NCBI GenBank assembly: GCA_036250195.1
Contig: JAVHZZ010000002.1
Coordinates: forward strand, 280,679,623 to 280,743,622
DNA length: 64,000 nucleotides
Direction of reading: 5' to 3'
DNA from: Mixophyes australis
Lineage: Eukaryota; Chordata; Amphibia; Anura; Limnodynastidae
The position numbers were made by a program, and so were the translations under genes. Within the stretch, counting starts at the first letter, position 1. Each line of letters starts with the position of its first letter. A model generated the notes under the pieces. The model did no database searches. It saw only the letters and a program-made list of their open reading frames with translations, and had not been told where the DNA came from. Shown here one piece after another: positions 44,395 through 54,354 of this stretch.

Positions 44395-45203
44395 ATGTCA
44401 GAGAAGAGAAAAGCACCTCTTACAAAATATTGTTCAGCATGTAAGGTTAGATTCCCTTCTGGACAAAAGGACCCGTGGGCAGTTTGTACTGATTGTGTCG
44501 CGGGGTCTCTCAATACACAGGCCCAGTCAATCGTAATTCCGATAGCGGAGGAACCAGCATGGGTAACTTTCTTGGCGCAGTTGGTTGCTTCCCTGGCTCG
44601 GCTTCTTACTAAGTCCACAGAGTTAATAGTGGCCTCTACTGTTAATCTACTGTGGTTTCTGAACAAACAGCCCTTCCAGTAAGTGTGGGAATGCCTGTTA
44701 CCACTCAGACATCGGAAATAGTGGTGCCAGGTCCATCATCCCTGGCCACAAATCCAGGCTCTACCTCGGGAGAACCAGCTTGGTCCTTATAATTGGTCAG
44801 AGGCCTGGATAGGTTAAACAAGTTGCATGAATCTCCAAAATCTGGACTTTCAAGAAATAAGAGACTTCGGTCTACAAATCCTCTGTTATGCCCTTCTGAT
44901 TCGGAGGGGTATTCTGAAGAGGAGGGCGAACTCAATTTTGAATCGGACTCTGCTAATTTCACATACCCTGAGGAATCCTCTAAGAATCAGGGGGTTGATG
45001 ATCTGGTCCTAGTAGTGAGGCAGGCCTTGGATGAGCCTAAGTCTTCCGATCAGGGTCTTTTCAAAAAGGTTATAAGGCGCGCTATCCGTTTTCTACCATA
45101 GGTGGAATTAAGAGATATCACAGAGGGAGCCTGGAAACAACCAGACCGGAAGTTTACGATCCCTAGGAGGTTCCTCTCCCTGTACCCACTTCAGGAAGAG
45201 GAT
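44395..45203 (+). pseudogene. DIRS-E gag, first part
   Basis: The frame begins MSEKRKAPLTKYCSACKVRF and contains the complete finger C13-X2-C16-X14-C31-X2-C34 (44431-44496), the best preserved in the window. EPAWVTFLAQLVASLARLLT follows. After a frame change come an acidic region (SDSEGYSEEEGELNFESD), QGVDDLVLVVRQALDEPK and RKFTIPRRFLSLYPLQEE. The frame is cut at 45203 by the first gypsy insertion, within the EED codons. Confidence 0.8.
45199..45203. repeat. Gypsy-1 target site duplication, left
   Basis: AGGAT directly before TGTCAC; repeated at 51736-51740. The site is within DIRS-E gag. Confidence 0.95.
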
Positions 45204-46416
45204 TGTCACACACCGCTCTCATAACTAGGTGCTGCTGTGTGACTTGCCCTTTAAGGAACTATGTTGGTGCTTGTCTCCTGTTTCAGAGTCTCTACCTTTT
45301 CATAGCTGTTTTCTGTTATCCTAATTGGAAACCTCCTTCTGAAGCTTATTGGTTACTGAAGACTATATCAACCTCTTGTGATCAGGAATTCATTTCCTGA
45401 TCTTCGTGTTACTCACACTACCGTGGGTTCTGGCTGCATACCTACTCCCTGAGTGTTTCCTTGATGTTATTCGGTTGCCGAGATTGCCCGTCATCGCTGA
45501 TCTCTATTTGGCCCTGCTGAATACCATTTCATGGTTCATCTCTAAGCTGCAACTATTCATTGAACTTTCATCTGCACATTGAACTGTCGTGAGTTGCTTG
45601 TTATAAACTGTGCTCATATTGATTGGAATCATTACCGCCCTGCTCGGCTGTTCATTATTCTGTTGAACTACAATCAAGTTCTGGTCATCTGTGGTTCTAG
45701 GTCTGGCACGGCTATTATTATCATTCTGCTGTTTGTGAATTGCTGGACTATTTTAAGAATCATTGCCGAGCTAGTAGCCAGTTCCTTTAATTAAATTCTG
45801 TGCGATATCAGCTGCTTTCTGTCAAAGGGATGAACTTACGTTTCTCTGTGTGTTGGACTTCTATTGTCACGCTGTACTTCTAGCAACATTCTACTGCATG
45901 TCTCTAGTTCACCAAGCTCATGGACTATATATACATCTGTTGTTCCGCTGACAAGAACCGTTATATTACCTATCACCATCCGCTAAAGTGAATCACATTC
46001 CATCTGGATCAGCCAAGTCTATTTACTATACTCATGGGACTTCCAAGCTGTGTCAGTGATTCTCCTTTATTGCTGTCTGTGTTATAAGGTTACAAGTGTT
46101 CTGGATCATCATCTCAGCTTTGAACTGTATTGCTTGTATTTTTATGCTGTTGCTCATGGTTACCACTTGAAGTACTGATGTGATTATTTTATTTCTCAAC
46201 CACCGTGTGCTCAGCACAGCTGAGTTGTACATGCCTTTTATTACTGCTGTTGCACCATTGAACAATATACTAAAGTTGCAACACTACTTTATCGTCTGTG
46301 TATTTCTTCATTGTGATTCTCCATCTGAACTTATTCCAGCGTGTTCTGTCGCCACCACCCTCTGCTTTACCATCTAAGTAGAGGTTGGGGATCCACAAAT
46401 ATTTATAGCCGTGACA
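45204..46416 (+). repeat. Gypsy-1 5' LTR
   Basis: 1213 bp, TGTCACACACC to TAGCCGTGACA. ACTATATC at 45363-45370 is a plausible TATA box. CCTGATCTT at 45396-45404, 32 bp downstream, would lie at the RNA start and is complementary to AAGATCAGG just inside the LTR at 46419-46427. Open frames inside the LTR (for example 45579-45794) occur in both LTRs but have no recognised homology. Confidence 0.93.
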
Positions 46417-46432
46417 GTAAGATCAGGCCATA

Positions 46433-47340
46433 ATGTCTGATCCCTTGGTGGAGCCCTCCGCAAGGGATATGCTACAACATCTGATTGGTCGTGTGGAACG
46501 ACATGATAATGCATAGCTTCAAGTATTACAATGTCTCCAGGCACTTGCTGGTCGTTTGGACTTATTGCCAACTAATTTACCAGAAGTGTCAGCTTTTTCT
46601 CTGGATCAAGTCTCGGGACACCAGGCCTCCCCTGTGACTTCATCTACACTCAGGTTACCTACTCCAGCCAAATTTGATGGGAATCCCAAAATGTGTCGTG
46701 GTTTCTTTAATCAGTGTTCGATTCAGTTTGAACTTCAATCACAGAATTTTCCCACTGATAAGTCCAAAGTGGCATATGTGGTTTCTCTGTTGAAGGGCCA
46801 AGCCCTAGCCTGGGTGTCTCCACTTTGGGAAAGGAATGACCCACTTCTTTCTGTATATGCAGCCTTTCTTTTGATGTTTTGTCGGATCTTTGACGAACCT
46901 GGCCGTCTCACCTCTGCCTTAATGGCCATACTTTGTCTTCGTCAAGGGACTCATACAGTGGCACAATATGTAATTGACTTTCGTATATTATCTTCAGAAC
47001 TTTCATGGAATGAAGAAGCGTTGGTAGCTGCTTTCTGGCAGGGGCTATCAGACCGCATTAAAGATGCATTAGCACCTCATGAACTCCCTACTACGTTGGA
47101 TGCTATTATCTCCTTATGTAATAAAGTGGATCTGCGCTTTAGAGAAAGAACGAAGGAGAGAGGAGTAGGACGTCGTGTAACTTTTGAATCTATGTCACAT
47201 CCTATTCACAAGTACCTATGGCTGATGAACCTATGCAGGTTAGAAGATCTCGGTTGACCCCGGAGGAACGTGACCGTAGACGGCGTGAGAAGTTATGTAT
47301 TTATTGTGGTGACTGGCCACTTCTTGAATACCTGCTGTAA
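46433..47340 (+). pseudogene. Gypsy-1 gag
   Basis: ATG at 46433 opens MSDPLVEPSARDML. Codon 28 is TAG (46514-46516), where the frame otherwise continues, and the next 233 codons (46556-47257) are open. The capsid-like region contains PAKFDGNPKMCRGFFNQCSI, KVAYVVSLLKGQALAWVSPL and DRIKDALAPHELPTTLDAI. At the end, a C-X2-C-X4-H-X4-C zinc knuckle begins CIYCGD (about 47297) but a one-base loss puts its second half in another frame. Gag packages the RNA. There is no in-frame link to pol because of this shift. Confidence 0.85.
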
Positions 47341-47385
47341 GAGGCTGGGAAACGCCAGACCCTGATCTGTTCTGGGGAGGTCAGA

Positions 47386-48003
47386 TTGGGGACAGAGGAA
47401 ACCTCCTCTTCTATTGCTTGTACCATTCCAGTTTTGTTATTGTATGATTTCAAGAGACATTCTACCCAAGCCTTAATTGACTCTGGGGCTGCAGGAAACT
47501 TTATTTCACAAGATTTAGTTACCTTATGGGCCATTCCAATTGTTCCGCTGGAGAACCCTGTAGTCACAGCTATTGATGGCTCTCGACTTCCTAAGGGTGT
47601 AATTCATGCCCGTACCAAATTAATTTGCCTCAATATAGGAGCACTACATTTTGAAAGTATTTCCTTTTTTATAATGCCATGTACTACGTCACCTGTCATT
47701 TTGGGTCTCCCATGGCTTCAAGTTCACTCTCTTCAACTTGATTGGAAGACTTCTGAGATTCTATCGTGGGGTCCACAATGTCATTCTGAATGTTTACACA
47801 AAGTGAAACCTCTTTGTTCTTTCAAGGTGAATGTACCATCAGAATTATCTACACTACCTCCTCAGTATCAATCATTTGCTGATGTCTTTGACAAAATTTG
47901 TGCAGAGATTCTTCCTCATCGTTTGTGGGATTGTCCTATAGAGCTACTACCTGACAAAAACCCACCTAGAGGTCGGGTTTATCCTCTCCCAACCAGAGAC
48001 TGA
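47386..48003 (+). pseudogene. Gypsy-1 protease and start of RT
   Basis: 205 open codons. The retropepsin active site is ALIDSGAAGNFIS (Asp at 47479-47481), intact as D-S-G-A. VILGLPWLQ further on is the ILG-type flap/C-terminal motif of the fold. The region leading to RT has FADVFDKICAEILPHRLWDC. The frame ends at TGA 48001-48003, where a one-base shift separates it from the RT that begins five bases later. Confidence 0.85.
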
Positions 48004-48007
48004 GGCC

Positions 48008-48532
48008 ATGTCCATTTATGTACAAGAGAATTTACAAAGAGGATTCATTAGATCTTCTGTCTTCCCGGCTGGGGCTGGATTCTTTTTTGTAAAAAAAAAA
48101 GACAGTTCTCTCCACCCTTGCATTGACTATCGTGGCCTTAATTCAGTGACTGTAAAAAATTGGTATCCCATCCCTCTGATTACAGAATTATTTGACCGAA
48201 TTAAAGGTGCTAACATCTTTACGAAACTAGATTTGAGAGGTGCCTATAATTTAATCCATATTCGGTCTGGAGATGAGTGGAAAACTGCTTTCAATACTCG
48301 TGATGGACATTTTGAATATTTGGTAATGCCATTTGGACTTTGTAATGTCCCAGCCGTTTTTCAAAGTTTCATTAATGAAATATTCCGGGATCTTCTTTAC
48401 TCCTATGTTGTTGTATATCTAGACGATATTCTAATTTTTTCTAAGGATCTGGAGACTCCTAGGAGACATGTAGTTGAAGTACTATGTAGACTCCGCAAAA
48501 ACCATCTTTATTGTAAATTGGAAAAATGTTAA
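48008..48532 (+). pseudogene. Gypsy-1 reverse transcriptase
   Basis: Contains [52 protein letters not shown] and [13 protein letters not shown]. The catalytic YLDD is at 48416-48427 and the first catalytic Asp lies in KLDLRGAY. It ends at a TAA (48530-48532) in the conserved KCEFE context. It copies RNA to DNA, primed, as proposed here, from the self-priming site at 46419-46427. Confidence 0.9.
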
Positions 48533-49235
48533 TTTGAAGCTACATCTATGCCTTTCCTAGGTTTTATCGTTTCTGGATCAGGTCTACAGATGGATCCAGA
48601 GAAAGTTCAAGCTATCCTGGACTGGCCACTCCCAGTGACTCTTAAAGCCATTCAACGTTTCGTAGGGTTTGCAAATTATTACAGACAGTTTATTTTGAAT
48701 TATTCTACTAATATGGCTCCTATTACAGCTCTTACTAAGAAAGGGGCTAATCCTAAAAAATGGCCAGCAGAGGCTTTGGAGGCCTTTTCTTATCTTAAAA
48801 AGGCTTTTTTTTCCGCACCCATTCTTTAACAACCAAATGTTTCGCAACCATTCTTTTTAGAAGTAGATGCATCTGCAGTTGGAATTGGAGCAGTTCTCTC
48901 TCAATGCTCGTTGGCCAATCGTTTGTTACCATGTCCCTTTTTATCTCGAAAGTTGAACAAAACTATACTATTGGAGATAAAGAATTACTAGCGATGAAAT
49001 TGGCCTTGTCTGAATGGCGATATTTATTGGAAGGAGCACAACACTTAGTAACAATCTTTACCGATCATAAAAATCTGTTATATTTACAAACGGCACAGTG
49101 TCTCAACCCTCGACAGGCTCGATGGTCCCTCTTTTTCTCTCGTTTTAATCTTCATGTCACTTTCAAGCCTGGACATTTGAATAAAAGAGCAGATGCCCTA
49201 TCTCGGGCTTTTGACACTTCAACTGATGTAGATCC
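48533..49235 (+). pseudogene. Gypsy-1 RT thumb/connection and RNase H
   Basis: 48548-48829 reads FLGFIVSGSGLQMDPEKVQA and RFVGFANYYRQFILNYST, then TAA at 48827-48829. RNase H follows with FLEVDASAVGIGAVLSQ (Asp), YTIGDKELLAMKLALSEWRY (Glu) and IFTDHKNLLYL (Asp). The last part is NPRQARWSLFFSRFNLHVTF and ADALSRAF. A frameshift lies near 48900-48960. All three acidic residues of RNase H can still be seen. Confidence 0.85.
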
Positions 49236-50330
49236 TCTTGAGAATCGTCTCATTCTGGATCCCAAATGCCTGTTGGCTTCTACTGTGTCTGAGACTCCTT
49301 CACCTGGTAAATCTTTTGTCCCCACTACACTTCGGAAGAAGTTATTACGATGGTATCATGCCTCTAAAATTTCTGGCCATGCAGGATTTCGAAAGACATA
49401 TGAGTTAATATCTCGCTCATATTGGTGGCCATCCGTTCGTACTGATGTTAAAGATTTTGTGGCCTCCTGTGATGTTTGTGCTCAACATAAATCTCGTCTG
49501 GCCTCTATGGGATCCTTGTTGCCTCTTCCCATACCTTCTAGACCATGGACTCACATCAGTATGGATTTTATAACTGATCTTCCTTCTAGTAGAGGTTATA
49601 ATACGGTTTGGGTAAAGGTGGACCGCTTTTCAAAGATGGCTCATTTTGTACCTTTAGAGGGATTGCCCTTCTCAGTTTTGACACAACATTTTATTAAAGA
49701 GATCTTTCATTTGCATGGATGCCCTCAAGAAATTGTGTCTGATAGAGGAGTACAGTTTACCTCTAAATTCTGGCGAGCATTATGTAAAGCTATGGGAGTT
49801 CAGCTTAATTTCTCATTTGGAAACCATCCACAATCGAATGGGCTAACATAGAGGGTGAATCAAGACCTTGAGACTTTTATTCGTATGTTTTCGTCTGCTT
49901 CTCAGGATAATTGGATGGATCTTCTGCCATGGGCAGAGTTTGCACTCAATAATCTGTTTCATGAGTCTACCTTTTCTACTCCATTTTATGTTGTATATGG
50001 CTTACATCCTGGGTTGCCGAAGTTTTCAGCCCTCCCTCCCACCCATGTTCCTGCAGCTACTGAACTCATTCAAAATAAAAGTTTGGTTATCCACCCGGAA
50101 TATTCGTCTTAAAGTTCCTTCTATGAAGTTAGCTCCTCGATTCATCGGTCCATATAAGATTTTGAAGGTCATTAACCCAGTGTCCTTCAAATTGAAACTG
50201 CCATCCTCACTTCATATTTCAAACTCCTTTCATGTGTCACTGTTGAAGCCATTAATTATTAATCGTTTTTCATCTTCGACATCTTCTTCAACAGTACCTG
50301 AACTCTCAACAGGAGGACTTTGAGATCACT
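49236..50330 (+). pseudogene. Gypsy-1 integrase
   Basis: The zinc-binding H2C2 part has SGHAGFRK and CDVCAQHKSR. The core has HISMDFITDL (first Asp) and EIVSDRGVQF (second Asp). At the third catalytic position, in NGLT-stop-RVNQ, the Glu codon is TAG (49849-49851). The reading frame resumes at 49855 ([21 protein letters not shown]). About 60 codons appear to be missing near 50095, just before [14 protein letters not shown] and [11 protein letters not shown] (GPF/Y module). It would join cDNA to host DNA; this copy cannot. Confidence 0.88.
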
Positions 50331-50477
50331 CAAATTTTAGATTGCAAAAAAGTTCAAGGAGTGATCAAATATCTAGTGGATTGGAAGGGCTATGGCCCTG
50401 AGGAGCGTTTCTGGGTAAAGGCTTCTGAGATTGATGCTCCTGCATTACTACGCAAGTTCCACATTAAGTTTCCATGA
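50307..50477 (+). pseudogene. Gypsy-1 chromodomain
   Basis: 57 codons ending at TGA 50475-50477: [20 protein letters not shown], then DWKGYGPEERFWVKASEIDA and ALLRKFH. This is a chromodomain as found at the C-terminus of chromoviral integrases, with the aromatic Tyr in KYLVDWKGY and Trp in FWVKA. It is thought to steer integration to particular chromatin marks. It is out of frame with the preceding GPF/Y segment, by a shift near 50300. Confidence 0.85.
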
Positions 50478-50522
50478 AAAGTCATCTTTAAGTGTCCAAT
50501 GGCCACTTCTAAAAGGCGGTAC

Positions 50523-51735
50523 TGTCACACACCGCTCTCATAACTAGGTGCTGCTGTGTGACTTGCCCTTTAAGGAACTATGTTGGTGCTTGTCTCCTGT
50601 TTCAGAGTCTCTACCTTTTCATAGCCGTTTTCTGTTATCCTAATTGGAAACCTCCTTCTGAAGCTTATTGGTTACTGAAGACTATATCAACCTCTTGTGA
50701 TCGGGGATTCATTTCCTGATCTTCGTGTAACTCACACTACCGTGGGTTCTGGCTGCATACCTACTCCCTGAGTGTTTCCTTGATGTTATTCGGTTGCCGA
50801 GATTGCCCGTCATCGCTGATCTCTATTTGGCCCTGCTGAATACCATTTCATGGTTCATCTCTAAGCTGCAACTATTCATTGAACTTTCATCTGCAGATTG
50901 AACTGTCGTGAGTTGCTTGTTATAAACTGTGCTCATATTGATTGGAATCATTACCGCCCTGCTCGGCTGTTCATTATTCTGTTGAACTACAATCAAGTTC
51001 TGGTCATCTGTGGTTCTAGGTCTGGCACGGCTATTATTATCATTCTGCTGTTTGTGAATTGCTGGACTATTTCAAGAATCATTGCCGAGCTAGGAGCCAG
51101 TTCCTTTAATTAAATTCTGTGCGATATCAGCTGCTTTCTGTCAAAGGGATGAACTTACGTTTCTCTGTGTGTTGGACTTCTATTGTCACGCTGTACTTCT
51201 AGCAACATTCTATTGCATGTCTCTAGTTCACCAAGCTCTTGGACTATATATACATCTTCTGTTCCGCTGACAAGAACCGTTATATTACCTATCACCATCT
51301 GCTAAAGTGAATCACATTCCATCTGGATCAGCCAAGTCTATTTACTATCCTCATCGGACTTCCAAGCTGTGTCAGTGATTCTCCGTTATTGCTGTCTGTG
51401 TTATAAGGTTACAAGTGTTCTGGATCATCATCTCAGCGTTGAACTGTATTGCTTGTTTTTTCATGCTGTTGCTCATGGTTACCACTTGAAGTACTGATGT
51501 GATTATTTTATTTCTCAACCACCGTGTGCTCAGCACAGCTGAGTTGTACATGCCTTTTATTACTGCTGTTGCACCATTGAACAATATACTAAAGTTGCAA
51601 CACTACTTTATCGTCTGTGTATTTCTTCATTGTGATTCTCCATCTGAACTTATTCCAGCGTGTTCTGTCGCCACCACCCTCTGCTTTACCATCTAAGTAG
51701 AGGTTGGGGATCCACAAATATTTCTAGCCGTGACA
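50523..51735 (+). repeat. Gypsy-1 3' LTR
   Basis: 1213 bp, same boundaries as the 5' LTR, preceded by the purine-rich AAAAGGCGG. About 20 substitutions and no length change separate the two LTRs by eye. Confidence 0.93.
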
Positions 51736-51740
51736 AGGAT
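51736..51740. repeat. Gypsy-1 target site duplication, right
   Basis: AGGAT directly after GTGACA; identical to 45199-45203. Confidence 0.95.
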
Positions 51741-52430
51741 CTTGTTTGCTGGGAGCAGATCCCTAGGGTTGATAATCCGGTGGCTCGTTTAGCCCGTCAC
51801 ACTGTGCTTACGGTTCCGGGTACTGCAGCCCTGCAGGACTCCACAGACCGGAAAGTAGAGACTCATTTAAAGTCTTATTTTTGTGGCAGCTGGTTCCTCT
51901 TTCAGGCCCATGTTTTCTTCAGCATGGGTTGCCAGGGGAATGGAAGCATGGACAGAACAATTAGCTGAGGGGTTACAAGATTCAGAATTACTTCCCCTTG
52001 CCTTGCATTACAAGGAAGCTTCTGGATATTTATATGAGGCGGGCCAGAATGCAGCCTCCATTTCCTCTTCTATACAGGCTTCTGCGGTGTCGGCAAGAAG
52101 GACTTTATGGTTAAGGTCCTGGGACGCGGACTCGGAGTCTAAAAAATCCCTTGAGATGTTGCCTTTTTCAGCCACTACTTTGGGCCAGAATTAGACAATA
52201 TCTCCCAACCATGTGTGGGAAAAGCACTTTTCAACCAGTAAATGTCTCTAGGCCTAGGCCTCCCGGATTTGGTTCCTTTCGGCAGTCCTTTCAGGGCGGT
52301 GCTTTCGCCAGAAGTCAGTCGTCTTGGGGCAGACCAACAAATAGGGGTCACTCATACAGAGGCAGGTCCTCATTCTCTTTGAGACGCCCATCGGCTACAG
52401 TTCAGGAAAAACCGGCATCCTGACTGTCGC
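51741..52430 (+). pseudogene. DIRS-E gag, second part
   Basis: Resumes exactly after the gypsy target duplication with CWEQIPRVDNPVARLARHTV. It continues with the 103-codon frame at 51883-52194 containing SSAWVARGMEAWTEQLAEGL, HYKEASGYLYEAGQNAASI and LWLRSWDADSESKKSLEMLP. The tail has VSRPRPPGFGSFRQSFQGGA and an Arg/Ser-rich end. One frame change near 51880 and others around 52190 are present. Confidence 0.8.
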
Positions 52431-52454
52431 CCTTCCCTTCTTTCACTGGCAGGG

Positions 52455-52598
52455 GTGGGGGGACGATTGCTTTTGTTTCAGGAGCAATGGATAGCGTCCT
52501 CCCAGGACATTTGTATTCGTGGGATTATGACGAGAGGCTATATTATACACCTTTTATGTCCTGCCCCACGTCGCTTCTTTTTCACCCTGTTACCCCGC
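52455..52598 (+). pseudogene. DIRS-E reverse transcriptase, first part
   Basis: GGRLLLFQEQWIAS, GIMTRGYIIHLL and PRRFFFTLLPR match the N-terminal part of the DIRS RT (DIRS-B 9409 onward). The frame is broken at 52598 by the second gypsy element. Confidence 0.78.
52594..52598. repeat. Gypsy-2 target site duplication, left
   Basis: CCCGC directly before TGTCACGAG; repeated at 57612-57616. The site lies in the DIRS-E RT. Confidence 0.92.
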
Positions 52599-53292
52599 TG
52601 TCACGAGCCGCGGCGGTACTCCACATCCTGGCATGATCTATCAGCCCGGGCGCGTGCTCTATTTCTATGCTCTGTTTTTATTCTTTGGGATTATCCTTGT
52701 TGCATAGATGCAGGAGGGTGTAGTGACATCCTCCAACTCCAGGGGAGCTCTCATTAATTAAACTGGTTCATTTATATTTTTATACATGCTTCCTGGTTAT
52801 GTTATTACCTATGCTAGTTCCCAGCTAGTAATTAGCAGCCTCCTGAGGCTCATTGTCAGCCCTGTCCTCCTCCTTTCTGATTTGTCCATCATAGTATTTA
52901 AGGCAGTGAAGACTGGGCCTCACTGCTGGTTATAGTTCCTGCTCTGTGCATACTTACCTGCTCCCTGCTCAGTTCCCCTTCTCTGCCTTTGGATTGATCT
53001 TGCTGTGTATGACCTTGGACCGTGTACTGGACTCTGCTGTATTGCCTGTGACCTGGATCTCTGCCTGTTTCCTGGATTTGTTGTTTGCCGCCAGCCCTGA
53101 CCTTTTGCCTGGACTTCACCACCGCTGTATGCTATTTCACAATATCTCTGGGTTCTCCCCAGTCAGTACACATCTCACGACCCTCTGTCTGTCTGCAGCC
53201 AAGTCTGTCCCCACCACTAGGGGCTCCAGTGAACACCAGACTTTCGGAGCAGATTCCGGGTTTTGTTGTACTGGCTGGAGGGGTTCCTAACA
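52599..53292 (+). repeat. Gypsy-2 5' LTR
   Basis: 694 bp. TATTTAA at 52895-52901 is a likely TATA box. GCTGGTT at 52925-52931, about 30 bp downstream, is complementary to AACCAGC at 53297-53303 just inside the LTR. Frames within the LTR (for example 52946-53290) recur in the 3' LTR and are not genes. Confidence 0.9.
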
Positions 53293-53326
53293 TTACAACC
53301 AGCCGACATAATTGGGGTTTACTCCC

Positions 53327-54091
53327 ATGGATCCTACTCCTCCTTCCCTTGCTCAAGTGCTGGCTAATCAACTGCAGGCTCAATTTCAGATTGTTCAAGA
53401 CATTTCTACCAGATTGTCCGTACAGGAACAAGCCTTCAGGATTACCTCTTCTCAGGAGGTTGAAGTTCAAGAACCCAAGCTTCATCTGCCAGACAGATTT
53501 TCTGGCAACCGAAGGGATTTCCACAACTTCAAGGAAAGTTGCAAATTATATTTCAAGCTATGTCCACTGTCTTCTGGTTCGGAACAGCGGCGAGTGGGTA
53601 TTGTTATATCACTGTTGCAAGGAGATCCACAAACCTGGGCATTTGGATGGTGCCCTGACAGTCCGGAATTGTTATCTGTAGATTCCTTTTTCCAAGCCTT
53701 GGGTCTCCTGTATGACGATCCTGACAAAGTCGCTACTGCTGAGTCTAAACTTAGATCTTTGAAACAGGGGTGTTGTTCGGCTGAAGAATATTGTACTGAA
53801 TTTCGTAGGTGGGCCTCAGATTGCAAATGGAATAATCCAGCTCTCTGCAGTCAGTTTCGGTCGGGCCTTACAGAACTAATAAAGGACATATTGGTGCAAT
53901 ATCCAGCGCCTGATTCTCTGGAGTACTTTATGTGTTTGGCAATTCGCATTGATCGGCGAATAAATGAAAGAAGACTGGAAAAGGAATTTCATCCGCAGAA
54001 CTTTTTCCCTATCTCCAACTCTGTTAATACCGGGGATACTAGAAAAGTTAATTTAGGAGTTTACCTTGTACAGAATAAAAATTCCCTCTAG
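53327..54091 (+). CDS. Gypsy-2 gag
   Basis: Starts at ATG 53327, 34 bp after the LTR, with MDPTPPSLAQVLANQLQ. It is open for 255 codons. A coiled-coil-like start is followed by capsid homology: PDRFSGNRRDFHNFKESCKL, RRVGIVISLLQGDPQTWAFG and SAEEYCTEFRRWASDCKWN. No zinc knuckle is found; the frame ends at a TAG (54089-54091) after VYLVQNKNSL, and protease homology starts 10 codons later, so the knuckle seems to be deleted. Gag forms the RNA-containing particle. Confidence 0.85.
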   Translation: MDPTPPSLAQVLANQLQAQFQIVQDISTRLSVQEQAFRITSSQEVEVQEPKLHLPDRFSGNRRDFHNFKESCKLYFKLCPLSSGSEQRRVGIVISLLQGDPQTWAFGWCPDSPELLSVDSFFQALGLLYDDPDKVATAESKLRSLKQGCCSAEEYCTEFRRWASDCKWNNPALCSQFRSGLTELIKDILVQYPAPDSLEYFMCLAIRIDRRINERRLEKEFHPQNFFPISNSVNTGDTRKVNLGVYLVQNKNSL

Positions 54092-54094
54092 TTA

Positions 54095-54325
54095 CCTGCC
54101 CAGATTTCCCTGGTCTCTGGGAGTGTTGATGTCCTAGCTTTCGTGGACTGCGGAGCAGCTGGAAATTTTCTGGATATTTCTCTGGCTCGGCGGTTTGCAG
54201 TTCCTACCCAACCATTAAAAGTTCCAGTATCTGTTTGTGATTTGGATGGCCACCTAATTAAGGGCAGAAGTGTGCTAGAGAGTACCAGCTCTCTCTCTTA
54301 CCCTGAAAGTGGGAGCACTCCATAA
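54095..54325 (+). pseudogene. Gypsy-2 protease
   Basis: Readable as AQISLVSGSVDVLAFVDCGA and AGNFLDISLARRFAV. The active site normally reads D-S-G; here it is D-C-G (Asp at 54146-54148), so activity is doubtful. The C-terminal part continues in another frame at 54355 with [12 protein letters not shown] after a frameshift near 54325. Confidence 0.78.
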
Positions 54326-54354
54326 GGAAATGTTGTCATTCTACCTTATAAATT

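Larger units (their letters stand above)
45204..51735 (+). mobile_element. Gypsy-1: chromodomain Ty3/gypsy retrotransposon
   Basis: A 6532-bp provirus with two LTRs of equal length (1213 bp), each beginning TGTCAC and ending GTGACA, and a 5-bp target duplication AGGAT at 45199-45203 and 51736-51740. The order is gag, protease, RT, RNase H, integrase, chromodomain, which places it in the chromovirus (Tf1/sushi-like) group. By eye the LTRs differ at about 20 of 1213 sites. The internal region has several stops and shifts and a deletion at the integrase C-terminal region, so it is defective. Confidence 0.95.

Noticed and set aside
45579..45794. A 71-codon frame in the Gypsy-1 LTR, nearly identical at 50898-51113
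   Set aside because: It repeats only because the LTR repeats. There is no homology to known proteins that I recognise and the frame is ordinary for such a length.
52946..53290. Long frames in the Gypsy-2 LTR, repeated at 57271-57609
   Set aside because: LTR sequence; the duplication explains the similarity and no domain is visible.
53293..53310. tRNA primer-binding sites next to the gypsy LTRs
   Set aside because: Neither element has TGG directly after the LTR. The complementary blocks in the LTRs fit self-priming better.
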